Origin: an uncultured Bacilli bacterium
GTDB lineage: Bacteria; Bacillota_I; Bacilli_A; RF39; UBA660
Direction: 5' to 3'
NCBI GenBank assembly: GCA_949746915.1
Contig: CATKEA010000126.1
Span: forward strand, 1 to 13,337
Length of the DNA stretch: 13,337 bases
In this document: positions 1-7,141 of the stretch, one piece after another
How the letters are laid out: each line of letters opens with the position of its first letter
Numbering within the stretch: the first letter of the stretch is position 1
Notes under the pieces: model-generated
The model's input: only the letters and a program-made list of their open reading frames with translations
What the model was told of the DNA's origin: nothing
The model's database searches: none
Program-made: the position numbers and the translations under genes

Positions 1-8
1 GAAAAAAA

Positions 9-17
9 TGATATAAT
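9..17 (+). promoter_or_regulatory. extended -10 promoter of the BI-1 family gene
   Basis: TATAAT at 12-17 is preceded by TG one base upstream, giving TGATATAAT, an extended -10 element. A matching -35 would fall outside the window. The predicted start of transcription, near 24, would leave a leader of about 25 bases that contains the AAGGAGG ribosome site at 35-41. The same nonamer recurs in front of ung and lemA. Confidence 0.65.
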
Positions 18-48
18 ACACGTATAATTTTGTTAAGGAGGAATTTGA

Positions 49-693
49 ATGGAAAACAAAATAATGAGTAAATCATTTATATGGATGTTTATTGGACTTT
101 TAGTTACATTTGTAACAGGATATGTATGCTCATCTAATATTGATATACTTGAATTTATCTATGGAAGTAATATAAACTATTTAATTTTAATTATTATAGA
201 GTTAGGTTTAGCAATTTTCTTAGCAGCCAAATTAGAAAGTATGAATCCTATAGTAGCAAAAGTATCATTCATTTTATATACCTTTTTCAGTGGAGTAACA
301 TTTTCATCAATTTTTGTAATATATGAATTAGGATCAATATTATGGATTTTCTTAGCATCTGCAGTATTATTTTTAGTATTTGCAATAATAGGTCATACAA
401 CTAAAATTGACTTAACTAAATTTGGATCATTATTAGCAATGATACTATTTGGAATAATAATCTGTATGGTAATAAATATTTTCCTTGGAAGCGAACAATT
501 TGAAATTATTATTAGTTGTTTCAGTGTTGCTGTTTTCTTAGGATATATTGCTTATGACATTCAAAAAATCAAGAAACTAGATAATGTTTATCCAGAAGAG
601 AATTTGGCAATTTATGGAGCATTTCAATTATACTTAGATTTCATTAATGTTCTTATAGATTTACTAAGACTATTTGGAAATGAAAATGATTAA
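49..693 (+). CDS. Bax inhibitor-1 / YetJ-YbhL family membrane protein
   Basis: A 214-residue integral membrane protein of the BI-1 (TMBIM) family. Bacterial members such as B. subtilis YetJ are pH-sensitive calcium-leak channels of the cytoplasmic membrane. About seven hydrophobic helices can be seen (roughly residues 9-28, 44-61, 69-92, 97-116, 125-147, 150-169, 187-210). The C-terminal family signatures are present: GYIAYDIQKIK around 165-175, and a helix carrying LYLDFIN followed by LLRLFG at 194-210. D170 and D197 match the aspartate pair that gates YetJ (D171/D195). The start is supported by AAGGAGG ending seven bases before the ATG. The gene is monocistronic, bounded by its own promoter and a terminator. 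Family assignment is secure; calcium transport is inferred from the family. Confidence 0.88.
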   Translation: MENKIMSKSFIWMFIGLLVTFVTGYVCSSNIDILEFIYGSNINYLILIIIELGLAIFLAAKLESMNPIVAKVSFILYTFFSGVTFSSIFVIYELGSILWIFLASAVLFLVFAIIGHTTKIDLTKFGSLLAMILFGIIICMVINIFLGSEQFEIIISCFSVAVFLGYIAYDIQKIKKLDNVYPEENLAIYGAFQLYLDFINVLIDLLRLFGNEND

Positions 694-702
694 TAAATAA
701 AG

Positions 703-751
703 TTTTTAAACAAGTACAAAATTAAATAAAGTACTGTTTAAAAATTTTTTT
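703..751 (+). terminator. intrinsic terminator after the BI-1 gene
   Basis: The arms at 703-717 and 731-744 pair over 14 bp with one bulged A, around a 13-base A/T loop. Seven T residues (745-751) follow. It lies just after the stop codon and upstream of the rpsF promoter, so it separates the two transcription units. Confidence 0.8.
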
Positions 752-767
752 ATTTCTAAAAAAAACA

Positions 768-796
768 TTTACAAAAAAGCAAAAATCTGCTATAGT
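768..796 (+). promoter_or_regulatory. promoter of the rpsF-ssb-rpsR operon
   Basis: TTTACA (768-773) and TATAGT (791-796) are separated by exactly 17 bases, a good sigma-70/sigma-A type promoter. TG at 788-789 also gives an extended -10. Transcription would begin near 803, so the mRNA would start with the structured leader at 804-862. Confidence 0.8.
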
Positions 797-803
797 ACAA
801 AAA

Positions 804-862
804 GAGTATTTAGGTACTCCTTGCCAAGTAATTGGCCTTATGTCCAAAAGGAGGTGTAAAAA
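804..862 (+). promoter_or_regulatory. candidate S6:S18-binding autoregulatory leader of rpsF
   Basis: CTCCTT (817-822) is fully complementary to AAGGAG (848-853), which is the Shine-Dalgarno core of rpsF. Directly inside that helix GCCAA (823-827) pairs with TTGGC (832-836) around a GUAA tetraloop (828-831). This leaves an 11-base bulge on the 3' side (837-847) that contains TCCA. A stem, a C-rich bulge and a hairpin is the architecture published for the S6:S18 complex-binding motif in rpsF leaders, but the conserved CCG triplet is absent here; CCA at 844-846 is the nearest match. An alternative hairpin, GAGTA (804-808) with TACTC (815-819), competes for the anti-SD strand and would free the ribosome site. 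The pairing is seen in the sequence; autoregulation by S6:S18 is inferred from the family. Confidence 0.65.
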
Positions 863-1153
863 ATGAAAAAATATGAAATTATGTTCATAGTTAGACCTGA
901 TTTAGATGAAGCAAGTGCTAAACAAGTAGCTGAAAACATGAAGAATACTATTGTTAATTTTGGATCTAATGTTACTGAAGTTAAAGAAATGGGTCAAAGA
1001 GAATTAGCTTATGAAATAAAAAAATACAAAAATGGGTATTATTTCCTATTTAATGTAGAAGCAAATAATGCTGATGCAATTAAAGAATTTGATCGTCTAG
1101 CTTTAATTAGTGAAGATATTATTCGTCATATCGTTATTAAAGTAGAAGACTAA
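863..1153 (+). CDS. rpsF: 30S ribosomal protein S6
   Basis: Ribosomal protein S6 binds the central domain of 16S rRNA as a heterodimer with S18 in the platform of the small subunit. The 96-residue product has normal length and opens with the typical strand MKKYEIMFIVRPDLDE. It has the GQRELAYEIKKYKNGYYF core (residues 44-61) and closes with the RHIVIK strand. It lacks the acidic Glu tail seen in Escherichia coli. The start is fixed by AAAAGGAGGTG at 846-856. It is first in the conserved rpsF-ssb-rpsR operon, with 16 bases to ssb. The ribosome site is paired in the leader structure, which suggests feedback control by S6:S18. Confidence 0.97.
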   Translation: MKKYEIMFIVRPDLDEASAKQVAENMKNTIVNFGSNVTEVKEMGQRELAYEIKKYKNGYYFLFNVEANNADAIKEFDRLALISEDIIRHIVIKVED

Positions 1154-1169
1154 GAAAAGAGGTAATAAT

Positions 1170-1658
1170 ATGAACAAAGTATTTTTAATTGGAAGATTAA
1201 CTAGGGATCCAGAATTAAGATATACAAGTAATCAAGTAGCAAGTGCAACATTTTCTATCGCTGTAAATAGGACATTTGCTAACCAAAACGGGGAAAGAGA
1301 AGCTGATTTCATAAATATTGTAGTATGGAGAAAACAAGCTGAAACAGCTAAACAATATTTAACAAAAGGAAGTCAAGTTGCGATTGATGGACGTATTCAA
1401 ACGAGAAATTATGATGCTCAAGATGGAACAAAGCGTTATGTTACAGAAGTAGTAGCAGATAATATTCAATTTTTAGATACGAAAGCATCAAGAGAAAATA
1501 ATTATTCACAATCAAATGCTCAACCAGCATTTAATGATAATGCTACACCTTATGATTTTTCATCACAACCTGACATGAGTGGATCTAATATAAGTGCTGA
1601 TCCATTTAAAGATTTTGGTTCCAATATAGAAATCGGTGACGATGACCTACCATTCTAA
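1170..1658 (+). CDS. ssb: single-stranded DNA-binding protein
   Basis: SSB coats single-stranded DNA during replication, repair and recombination and recruits partner proteins through its C-terminus. The 162-residue product has an N-terminal OB fold (about residues 1-105) starting MNKVFLIGRLTRDPE, with the FINIVVWRKQAE strand/helix region and YVTEVVADNIQFL closing the barrel. A flexible Asn/Ser/Pro/Asp-rich linker follows, then the canonical acidic tip DDDLPF that binds RecO, RecG, PriA and similar partners. The full-length tail marks it as the housekeeping SSB rather than a shortened competence paralogue. GAGGT at 1158-1162 serves as ribosome site. Its place between rpsF and rpsR is the standard arrangement in Bacillota. 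Confidence 0.97.
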   Translation: MNKVFLIGRLTRDPELRYTSNQVASATFSIAVNRTFANQNGEREADFINIVVWRKQAETAKQYLTKGSQVAIDGRIQTRNYDAQDGTKRYVTEVVADNIQFLDTKASRENNYSQSNAQPAFNDNATPYDFSSQPDMSGSNISADPFKDFGSNIEIGDDDLPF

Positions 1659-1676
1659 GGAAGGAGAATTATAAAC

Positions 1677-1895
1677 ATGGCAGAAGGATTTTATAGAAAA
1701 AAGAAAAAAGTTTGTTACATGTGTACAGGTAAGAATATAGATTATAAAGATGTAGAAACTTTAAGAAGATATATAAATGAAAAAGGTAAAATCTTACCAA
1801 GACGTATTACAGGAGCTTGTGCAAGACACCAAAGATATATTGCTGAACAAATAAAAAGAGCTCGTGCAATTGCCTTATTACCTTATACAAAATAA
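1677..1895 (+). CDS. rpsR: 30S ribosomal protein S18 (cysteine-containing form)
   Basis: S18 is the partner of S6 in the 30S platform. The 72-residue product has a basic N-terminus, then the [13 protein letters not shown] and [10 protein letters not shown] segments and a basic C-terminal helix ending ALLPYTK, all typical of S18. Cysteines C13 and C16 (CxxC) together with C48 and H51 (CxxH) make up a possible zinc-binding set, the C+ version of the protein. A strong GGAAGGAG site lies 8-15 bases upstream of the ATG. It is the last gene of the operon: a terminator hairpin begins at its stop codon. Confidence 0.96.
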   Translation: MAEGFYRKKKKVCYMCTGKNIDYKDVETLRRYINEKGKILPRRITGACARHQRYIAEQIKRARAIALLPYTK

Positions 1896-1930
1896 GAATA
1901 AACGAAAAGATGTTTATTCTTTTTTATTTT
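1894..1930 (+). terminator. intrinsic terminator of the rpsF operon
   Basis: A perfect 10 bp stem pairs 1894-1903 with 1912-1921 around an 8-base loop and runs into a T-rich tail (to 1930). The 5' arm includes the last two bases of the rpsR stop codon. Confidence 0.88.
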
Positions 1931-1978
1931 CTAAATTAAAAATATCTAAAATAAGTATCAAGTAAATAGATTTTATTC

Positions 1979-2007
1979 TTTTGAACTTTTAAGAAATGTA
2001 GTATAAT
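1979..2007 (+). promoter_or_regulatory. promoter of the DHH-rplI-dnaB-walJ-rlmH unit
   Basis: A consensus TATAAT lies at 2002-2007. Upstream, TTTTGA (1979-1984) sits at 17-base spacing and the better hexamer TTGAAC (1981-1986) at 15, so the -35 choice is ambiguous. The leader is about 27 bases and holds AAAGGGG (2029-2035). The rest of the 1931-2040 gap is A/T-rich with nothing else recognisable. Confidence 0.65.
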
Positions 2008-2040
2008 TAACTAAGGGGGACTTATTAGAAAGGGGATACA

Positions 2041-3015
2041 ATGAATATATTAAAAAAGAAAAGAGTTTTATTGAAATATATTAAAGAAAGTAAAAATATA
2101 TTCATTATGGCACATAAAGACTTAGATTTAGATGCCTTAGGTAGTTCACTTGGAATGTATAAAATATTAACTAAAAAACATAAAAAATGCTTTTTAGTTA
2201 TAGATGATAAAGAAAAAGAATTAGGAGTCAAAAAGGTAATTGAGAAAGTAAAGAAAAAGGTTAATATAATTGAATCAAAACATATAGAAAAGAAAAAATC
2301 TGGAAAAGATCTTCTATTAATTCTTGATTGTAATAAACCTTACTTACTTCAAAATGAAGAAGTCCTTCAACAGTTTGATAAGGTAATAGTAATAGATCAT
2401 CACGAAACAAATCAACAAACAATAAAAAAAGCAATATTAATTATTGATAAAGACGCATCAAGTACTTGCGAAATGATAACAGAACTAGTATACTATTATG
2501 ATATTAAATTAGATAGTGAAATAAGTACAATAATTTTATCTGGAATAGTGCTAGATACTAATAATTTTGTCTTAAAAACAACTTCTAAGACTTATTACTG
2601 TGCCTATTATTTAACAACACAAGGGGCCTCACCTAAAGAAGTGCAATACCTGTTAAAACAAGATATAGAAGACTATAAAATTAGACAGAAAGTAATAACA
2701 GATATTGAAGTCATAAAAAAGACAATAGCACTTTCAGTAGGGAGTCAGAAAGTTAAATATCGTAAAGAAGACCTAGCTAAAATAGCAGATACACTATTAC
2801 AATTTAATAATATAGAAGTTTCATTCGTTATTGGAAAACTTGACGATGAAACAGTTGGATTAAGTGCTAGAAGTATTGGATCCGTTAATGTTAGTCAAAT
2901 AGCAGAACAATTAGGTGGTGGGGGAAATAATCATGAAGCCGCTGCACAAATAAAAAATAGAAGTCTAGGTGACATAGAAAAAGAATTAAAAGATATAATA
3001 TCTAACTTAGCATAA
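2041..3015 (+). CDS. GdpP-like DHH/DHHA1 phosphodiesterase lacking the sensor half
   Basis: A 324-residue soluble DHH-DHHA1 phosphodiesterase. It occupies the slot just before rplI and dnaB where Bacillus carries gdpP (yybT), the membrane c-di-AMP phosphodiesterase of about 650 residues. The DHH domain (about 18-190) shows AHKDLDLDALGS (D29, D31), D96, the DHH triplet at D119-H121, ASSTCEM (139-145) and LDT at 171-173. All these metal-site elements read like GdpP. The DHHA1 domain (about 225-324) ends in GGGGNNHEAAAQ (292-303), where GdpP and NrnA proteins have GGGGH; the His is Asn296. The N-terminal transmembrane, PAS-like and degenerate GGDEF regions of GdpP are absent, and no coding remnant is seen upstream. 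Likely substrates are c-di-AMP, pApA or short oligonucleotides. The family is secure; the substrate is not. Confidence 0.85.
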   Translation: MNILKKKRVLLKYIKESKNIFIMAHKDLDLDALGSSLGMYKILTKKHKKCFLVIDDKEKELGVKKVIEKVKKKVNIIESKHIEKKKSGKDLLLILDCNKPYLLQNEEVLQQFDKVIVIDHHETNQQTIKKAILIIDKDASSTCEMITELVYYYDIKLDSEISTIILSGIVLDTNNFVLKTTSKTYYCAYYLTTQGASPKEVQYLLKQDIEDYKIRQKVITDIEVIKKTIALSVGSQKVKYRKEDLAKIADTLLQFNNIEVSFVIGKLDDETVGLSARSIGSVNVSQIAEQLGGGGNNHEAAAQIKNRSLGDIEKELKDIISNLA

Positions 3016-3027
3016 GGAGATGATTTT

Positions 3028-3468
3028 ATGAAAGTAATATTTATAAAAGACTTAAAAAATCAAGGAAAAAAAGGCGAAATGAAAGTCGTAAAGGATGGAT
3101 ATGCAGAAAACTTTTTAATAAAAAAAGGTTATGCTGTTCAAGTTACTGAAGAATCATTAAGGAAATTAGAAGACGATAAAAGAAAAGAAAGAGAAGAAAT
3201 TAAAGAAAATACTAATAAAGCTGAACAATTAAAAAAAGAATTAGAAAAGTTTTCTTTATTATTTAAAGTAAAAACAGGTGAACATGATAGAGTATTTGGA
3301 AGTATAAGTCCAAAGCAGATAAAAGAAGAATTAGATAAAAAAGGATACAAAATTGATAAAAAACAAATCTTATTAGATAATAATCTATCTTCATTAGGAT
3401 TTCATAATGTCAAAATAAGATTATATAAAGAAGTAATAGCAACACTAAAAGTTCAACTAGTAAAATAA
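3028..3468 (+). CDS. rplI: 50S ribosomal protein L9
   Basis: L9 binds 23S rRNA near the base of the L1 stalk and reaches away from the ribosome through a long helix; it helps maintain reading frame. The 146-residue product has the usual three parts. The N-terminal rRNA-binding domain contains [19 protein letters not shown] (about 13-31). A charged connecting helix spans about 42-75. The C-terminal domain begins around [11 protein letters not shown] and ends in a beta strand. AAGGAG (3014-3019) overlaps the stop codon of the upstream gene and lies eight bases before the ATG, so translation of the two is probably linked. The pair with dnaB is a classic Bacillota arrangement. Confidence 0.96.
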   Translation: MKVIFIKDLKNQGKKGEMKVVKDGYAENFLIKKGYAVQVTEESLRKLEDDKRKEREEIKENTNKAEQLKKELEKFSLLFKVKTGEHDRVFGSISPKQIKEELDKKGYKIDKKQILLDNNLSSLGFHNVKIRLYKEVIATLKVQLVK

Positions 3469-3482
3469 AAGGAGAGGTACTA

Positions 3483-4841
3483 ATGCAGTCTAAAAATATA
3501 CCAAATGATATAGAAGCAGAGCAATCCGTATTAGGTGCAATGTTTCTAACAAAATATGCTTTAGATAGAGCATGTGAATCCTTAGTAGAAGAGTCATTCT
3601 ACTTAACTAGTCATCAGAAAATATTTAAAACAATAAGAGAACTAACCAATAGAAAAATCCCACTTGATTTAACTACTATAACTTCTGAGTTAAAACAAAA
3701 GAACATACTCCAAGAAGTTGGAGGAGTTGAATACTTAACAGAAATACTAGACTCAGTACCAACTGCTGCCAATATAGATTCTTATATTCAAATAGTAGAA
3801 GAAATGGCTATGCGTAGAGCTTTAATAGAAACAGCTACTAATATAGTAACATTAGGATATAGCGGAGAAGGTAGCATTAATGAAAACTTAGATGAGGCAG
3901 AAAAGAAAATACTAGGTATTTCAAAAAAACGTAAATCAGGTGAATTTAAAACCATAAAAGATGTTTTATTAAAAGCTCAAAAAGATTTACAACAATTAGC
4001 TGAGACAAGAGGAGAAGTAACTGGGTTATCAACTGGTTGGTATGATATAGATAAAGTAACTTCTGGTCTCCATGAAAATGAGTTAATCATAATTGCAGCG
4101 CGTCCTGCCATGGGAAAAACGGCTTTTGTTTTAAATCTTGCTACACATATAGCAATGAATAATACTAAAGCAGTTGCCTTATTCAACTTAGAAATGGGTG
4201 CAGAGCAACTGGCAACACGTATGTTATCAGCACTTGGACAAATAGAAGGTAATAAATTACGTACAGGAAATTTAATGAATAATGACTGGAAAAGAATCAA
4301 TGAAGCTGTTAGCCAGTTATCAGAAGCCAATTTATACATCGATGATACTCCAGGTATAACAATAGGGGAAATCCGATCTAAATGTCGTCGTTTAGCAAGT
4401 AGTGAAGATGGACTAGGAATTGTTATAATTGACTACTTACAACTTATATCAGGTGGAAAAGGATATGGTTCAAATCGTCAACAAGAAGTATCAGATATTT
4501 CACGTGCTCTAAAAACAATGGCTATGGAACTTCATATACCAGTTATAGCTATAGCACAATTATCACGTTCAGTAGAAGGTCGTGAAGAAAAAAGACCAAT
4601 TATGAGTGACCTACGTGAATCAGGTTCAATAGAACAAGATGCAGATATAGTATCATTTTTATATAGAGATGATTACTATAATAAAGAGGCACGAACCGAT
4701 GACAATATAAGTATCAGTGAATTTATTATTGGAAAACATCGTAATGGACCAACAACAACTATTGAACTTTTATTTAAAAAAGATACATCAACGTTCTTAA
4801 GCTATCGAAAAGAACCAAAAGAGGGTGAAAAAAATGGATAA
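3483..4841 (+). CDS. dnaB: replicative DNA helicase DnaB (DnaC of Bacillus)
   Basis: This is the hexameric 5'-3' helicase that unwinds DNA ahead of the replisome. The 452-residue length is typical. The N-terminal domain (about 1-150) opens with the family signature IPNDIEAEQSVLGAM. The RecA-like ATPase domain has a Walker A loop ARPAMGKTA (K212, T213), a Walker B strand VIIDYLQLI, and the DLRESGSIEQDAD signature that carries the arginine-finger region; FIIGKHRNGPT comes near the end. No intein or insertion is present. GGAGAGG (3471-3477) fixes the start. Its 3' end overlaps the ATG of the next gene by eight bases. All catalytic motifs are intact. Confidence 0.97.
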   Translation: MQSKNIPNDIEAEQSVLGAMFLTKYALDRACESLVEESFYLTSHQKIFKTIRELTNRKIPLDLTTITSELKQKNILQEVGGVEYLTEILDSVPTAANIDSYIQIVEEMAMRRALIETATNIVTLGYSGEGSINENLDEAEKKILGISKKRKSGEFKTIKDVLLKAQKDLQQLAETRGEVTGLSTGWYDIDKVTSGLHENELIIIAARPAMGKTAFVLNLATHIAMNNTKAVALFNLEMGAEQLATRMLSALGQIEGNKLRTGNLMNNDWKRINEAVSQLSEANLYIDDTPGITIGEIRSKCRRLASSEDGLGIVIIDYLQLISGGKGYGSNRQQEVSDISRALKTMAMELHIPVIAIAQLSRSVEGREEKRPIMSDLRESGSIEQDADIVSFLYRDDYYNKEARTDDNISISEFIIGKHRNGPTTTIELLFKKDTSTFLSYRKEPKEGEKNG

Positions 4842-6378
4842 AAATAGTATAATACCATCAATTTTTGCTGCTATCATATCAGGAGTAATAGTATTTACTA
4901 GCGCTTCTTCAAATGATATTAGCAATGAAATAAGTGGCGTTCGAAAAACAAACTCTGAACCAAAATTAGCCTATAGAGTATATTTAGAAGGAAAATCATT
5001 AGGACTTATAAAATCAAAAAATGAACTTGAAAATTATATTGACAAAGAACAGTCAATTATAAAAGAAAAATATAATGTTAGTAAAGTTTTTGTTCCTAAT
5101 GATTTAGATATAAAAAGAGAATACACATATAAAGAAAATCTTTCTTCTGCAAAACAGATATATTCAGAAATAAAATCTATAAAAGGAATAGAATCATTTA
5201 CTATAGATGGCTTCAAAATAACTATTGAAGGTGTCGATGAAACTACTGAAAAAGGAACTATTAAAGGAGAAGATCAAGTCTTATACGTGTTAGATAGAAA
5301 AATATTTGAAGAATCCGCGCAAAAAACAATAACATCATTCGTAGATCAAGAAGAATATCAAACATTTATGGATAATGCTCAAGAAGAAATTAAAGATACT
5401 GGAAAAATAATAGAAGATCTTTATATAAAAAATACAATAAAGATAACCAAAGAAAAGATACCAACAGGAGCTCAAATATTTACTGATGTAGAAACTTTAA
5501 GTAAATATTTACTATTTGGTACAACATCTAATCTTGATACATATACAGTAAAAAGTGGAGATACAATCGAAAAAATATCAAATGATAATAAAATGTCCCC
5601 AGAAGAATTCTTAATAGCTAATACATCATTCAATTCAACAGAAGCTTTATTATTTGAAGGTGAAAAAGTAACAGTTGGTCTTATTAAACCACAATTTAAA
5701 GTAGTAGAAGAAGATTACAAAGTAGAAAAACAAGTAGTTACATACAATACAATTTATGAGTCAGATCCAGAACAATATATTGGTTATGAAAAAGTAAAAC
5801 AAGAAGGACAAGATGGACTCCAAAAAGTAACTTCTATAGTACAATTAGAAAACGGTGAAATAATCGGAACAAAAATACTTGGTACACCAGAAGTATTAAA
5901 ACCAACTATTGATAGAATAATTATTCGTGGTACTAAAATATATAAATATGATAACTCATCAGCAGATGGAGAAGCACCACCACTTGGACAATGGGTATTC
6001 CCAACAGAAAAACCATTTACTATCAATAGTCCATATGGATGGCGTTGGGGTAAATTACATGGTGGTATCGATATTGGTAAAGGATATGGAACAGCAATAT
6101 ATGCTGCTAATAATGGTTTAGTAACAAAATCAGGATATAATGATATAAATGGACACTTTGTCGTACTAAAGCATGGAAATAATTACTACACTATGTATGG
6201 TCACATGGCAACAAGAACAGTTAGAGCTGGTCAAACTGTATATGCTGGAGATAAAATAGGAACAATGGGAGATTCAGGATTTGCAACAGGAACTCACTTA
6301 CACTTTGGATTATATATTGGTAACCCATATGGTGTTGGATATAGAACAATCAATCCAAATACTTTCCTAAGATATTAA
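4834..6378 (+). CDS. membrane-anchored or secreted LysM-G5-M23 peptidoglycan peptidase
   Basis: A 514-residue exported protein predicted to cut peptide cross-links of peptidoglycan. Order of parts: an N-terminal hydrophobic segment (6-22) acting as signal or anchor; a long Lys/Glu-rich region (about 45-230) with no recognised fold; a LysM domain (about 236-283, starting DTYTVKSGDTIEKIS) that binds glycan; a G5-type domain (about 287-367); and a C-terminal M23 domain (about 385-514). M23 residues are complete: H409 and D413 (HGGID) and H490 as zinc ligands, with H457 (YGHM) and H488 (HLH) catalytic. ATG 4834 is preferred over an in-frame GTG at 4825, because GAGGG (4821-4825) then sits at proper distance. 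It overlaps dnaB by eight bases, so the two are translationally linked. The exact bond cleaved is unknown. Confidence 0.9.
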   Translation: MDKNSIIPSIFAAIISGVIVFTSASSNDISNEISGVRKTNSEPKLAYRVYLEGKSLGLIKSKNELENYIDKEQSIIKEKYNVSKVFVPNDLDIKREYTYKENLSSAKQIYSEIKSIKGIESFTIDGFKITIEGVDETTEKGTIKGEDQVLYVLDRKIFEESAQKTITSFVDQEEYQTFMDNAQEEIKDTGKIIEDLYIKNTIKITKEKIPTGAQIFTDVETLSKYLLFGTTSNLDTYTVKSGDTIEKISNDNKMSPEEFLIANTSFNSTEALLFEGEKVTVGLIKPQFKVVEEDYKVEKQVVTYNTIYESDPEQYIGYEKVKQEGQDGLQKVTSIVQLENGEIIGTKILGTPEVLKPTIDRIIIRGTKIYKYDNSSADGEAPPLGQWVFPTEKPFTINSPYGWRWGKLHGGIDIGKGYGTAIYAANNGLVTKSGYNDINGHFVVLKHGNNYYTMYGHMATRTVRAGQTVYAGDKIGTMGDSGFATGTHLHFGLYIGNPYGVGYRTINPNTFLRY

Positions 6379-6379
6379 A

Positions 6380-7141
6380 ATGAAACTAAAAGTATTAGCA
6401 AGTGGTTCTAAAGGTAACTCATCTCTTTTAATAACCGATAATATCAAAGTTATAATTGACTTAGGGATGAGTTATCCTTATATTTCAAACAAATTATTAG
6501 AAGAAAATATAGAGCCAAGTGAGATTGATGCCATTTTTATTACTCATACACACAGTGACCATATTAAAGGACTAAAACAATTTGTCAAAAGGAATAATAC
6601 TAAAGTATATGTACCATTAAAAATAGCAGAAGAATTATCATCAACTATACCAACTAGTAATCTAATAATAATTGAAGAAGAATTAATGATTAATGATTTA
6701 AATATCTCAATTATTCACACATCACACGATGCCGTAGCTTCAGTTGGCTACATATTTTCCAATAATAATAAGAATATAGTTTATATTACAGATACTGGTT
6801 ACATAAATAGAAGATATTTAGAAAGAATAAAAAATAAAAACATTTACTATATTGAAAGTAATCATGATGAAGAAATGCTAATGAATGGACCATATCCATA
6901 CATATTAAAACAAAGAATTTTATCTGACGAAGGACACTTATCAAATAAAACAACAGCTGGATATTTAAAAAATATTGTAGGTACAAATACCAAATATATA
7001 ATACTAGCTCATTTAAGTGAAAAAAATAACACAGAAGAGCTAGCATACAATACAACAAAAGAAGCTATGGATGAAATCAATTATCAAGAAGAGATTCTTA
7101 TTACAAAACAAAACGAAGCATTGAAAGTGGTAGAAGTATAA
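6380..7141 (+). CDS. walJ: WalJ/YycJ-type metallo-beta-lactamase-fold hydrolase
   Basis: A 253-residue protein of the YycJ/WalJ branch of the metallo-beta-lactamase superfamily, which includes double-strand DNA 5'-3' exonucleases linked in Bacilli to coordination of replication with cell division. It opens with the characteristic KLKVLASGSKGNSSLL. The metal motif HTHSDH is near residues 55-60, HTSHDA near 113-118, an ITDTGY segment near 135-140, a conserved ESNHDE near 159-164, and LAHLSE near 210-215. The start is one base after the stop of the M23 gene and has no recognisable Shine-Dalgarno, so it probably depends on reinitiation. In Bacillus the gene closes the walRKHIJ operon; here the kinase/regulator genes are not adjacent. 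Confidence 0.9.
   Translation: MKLKVLASGSKGNSSLLITDNIKVIIDLGMSYPYISNKLLEENIEPSEIDAIFITHTHSDHIKGLKQFVKRNNTKVYVPLKIAEELSSTIPTSNLIIIEEELMINDLNISIIHTSHDAVASVGYIFSNNNKNIVYITDTGYINRRYLERIKNKNIYYIESNHDEEMLMNGPYPYILKQRILSDEGHLSNKTTAGYLKNIVGTNTKYIILAHLSEKNNTEELAYNTTKEAMDEINYQEEILITKQNEALKVVEV

Noticed and set aside
588..596. TTATCCAGA, similar to a DnaA box, near origin-type genes
   Set aside because: A single imperfect copy inside the BI-1 coding region with no cluster around it; no origin is claimed.
2025..2231. A 68-codon minus-strand open frame opposite the start of the DHH gene
   Set aside because: Antisense shadow of a lysine-rich coding region; no supporting signals. The same applies to antisense frames at 3138-3350, 3977-4339, 5034-5216 and 5784-6026.
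4825..4836. GTG at 4825 as start of the M23 gene
   Set aside because: The GAGGG ribosome site overlaps this codon, whereas it is well spaced for ATG 4834.
5927..6121. A 64-codon plus-strand open frame inside the M23 gene
   Set aside because: It lies out of frame within the conserved M23 domain, has no ribosome site, and its translation resembles no family.
6786..7058. A 90-codon minus-strand open frame opposite walJ
   Set aside because: Phe/Tyr/Leu-rich translation is the expected antisense of an A-rich gene; no promoter or ribosome site was seen.
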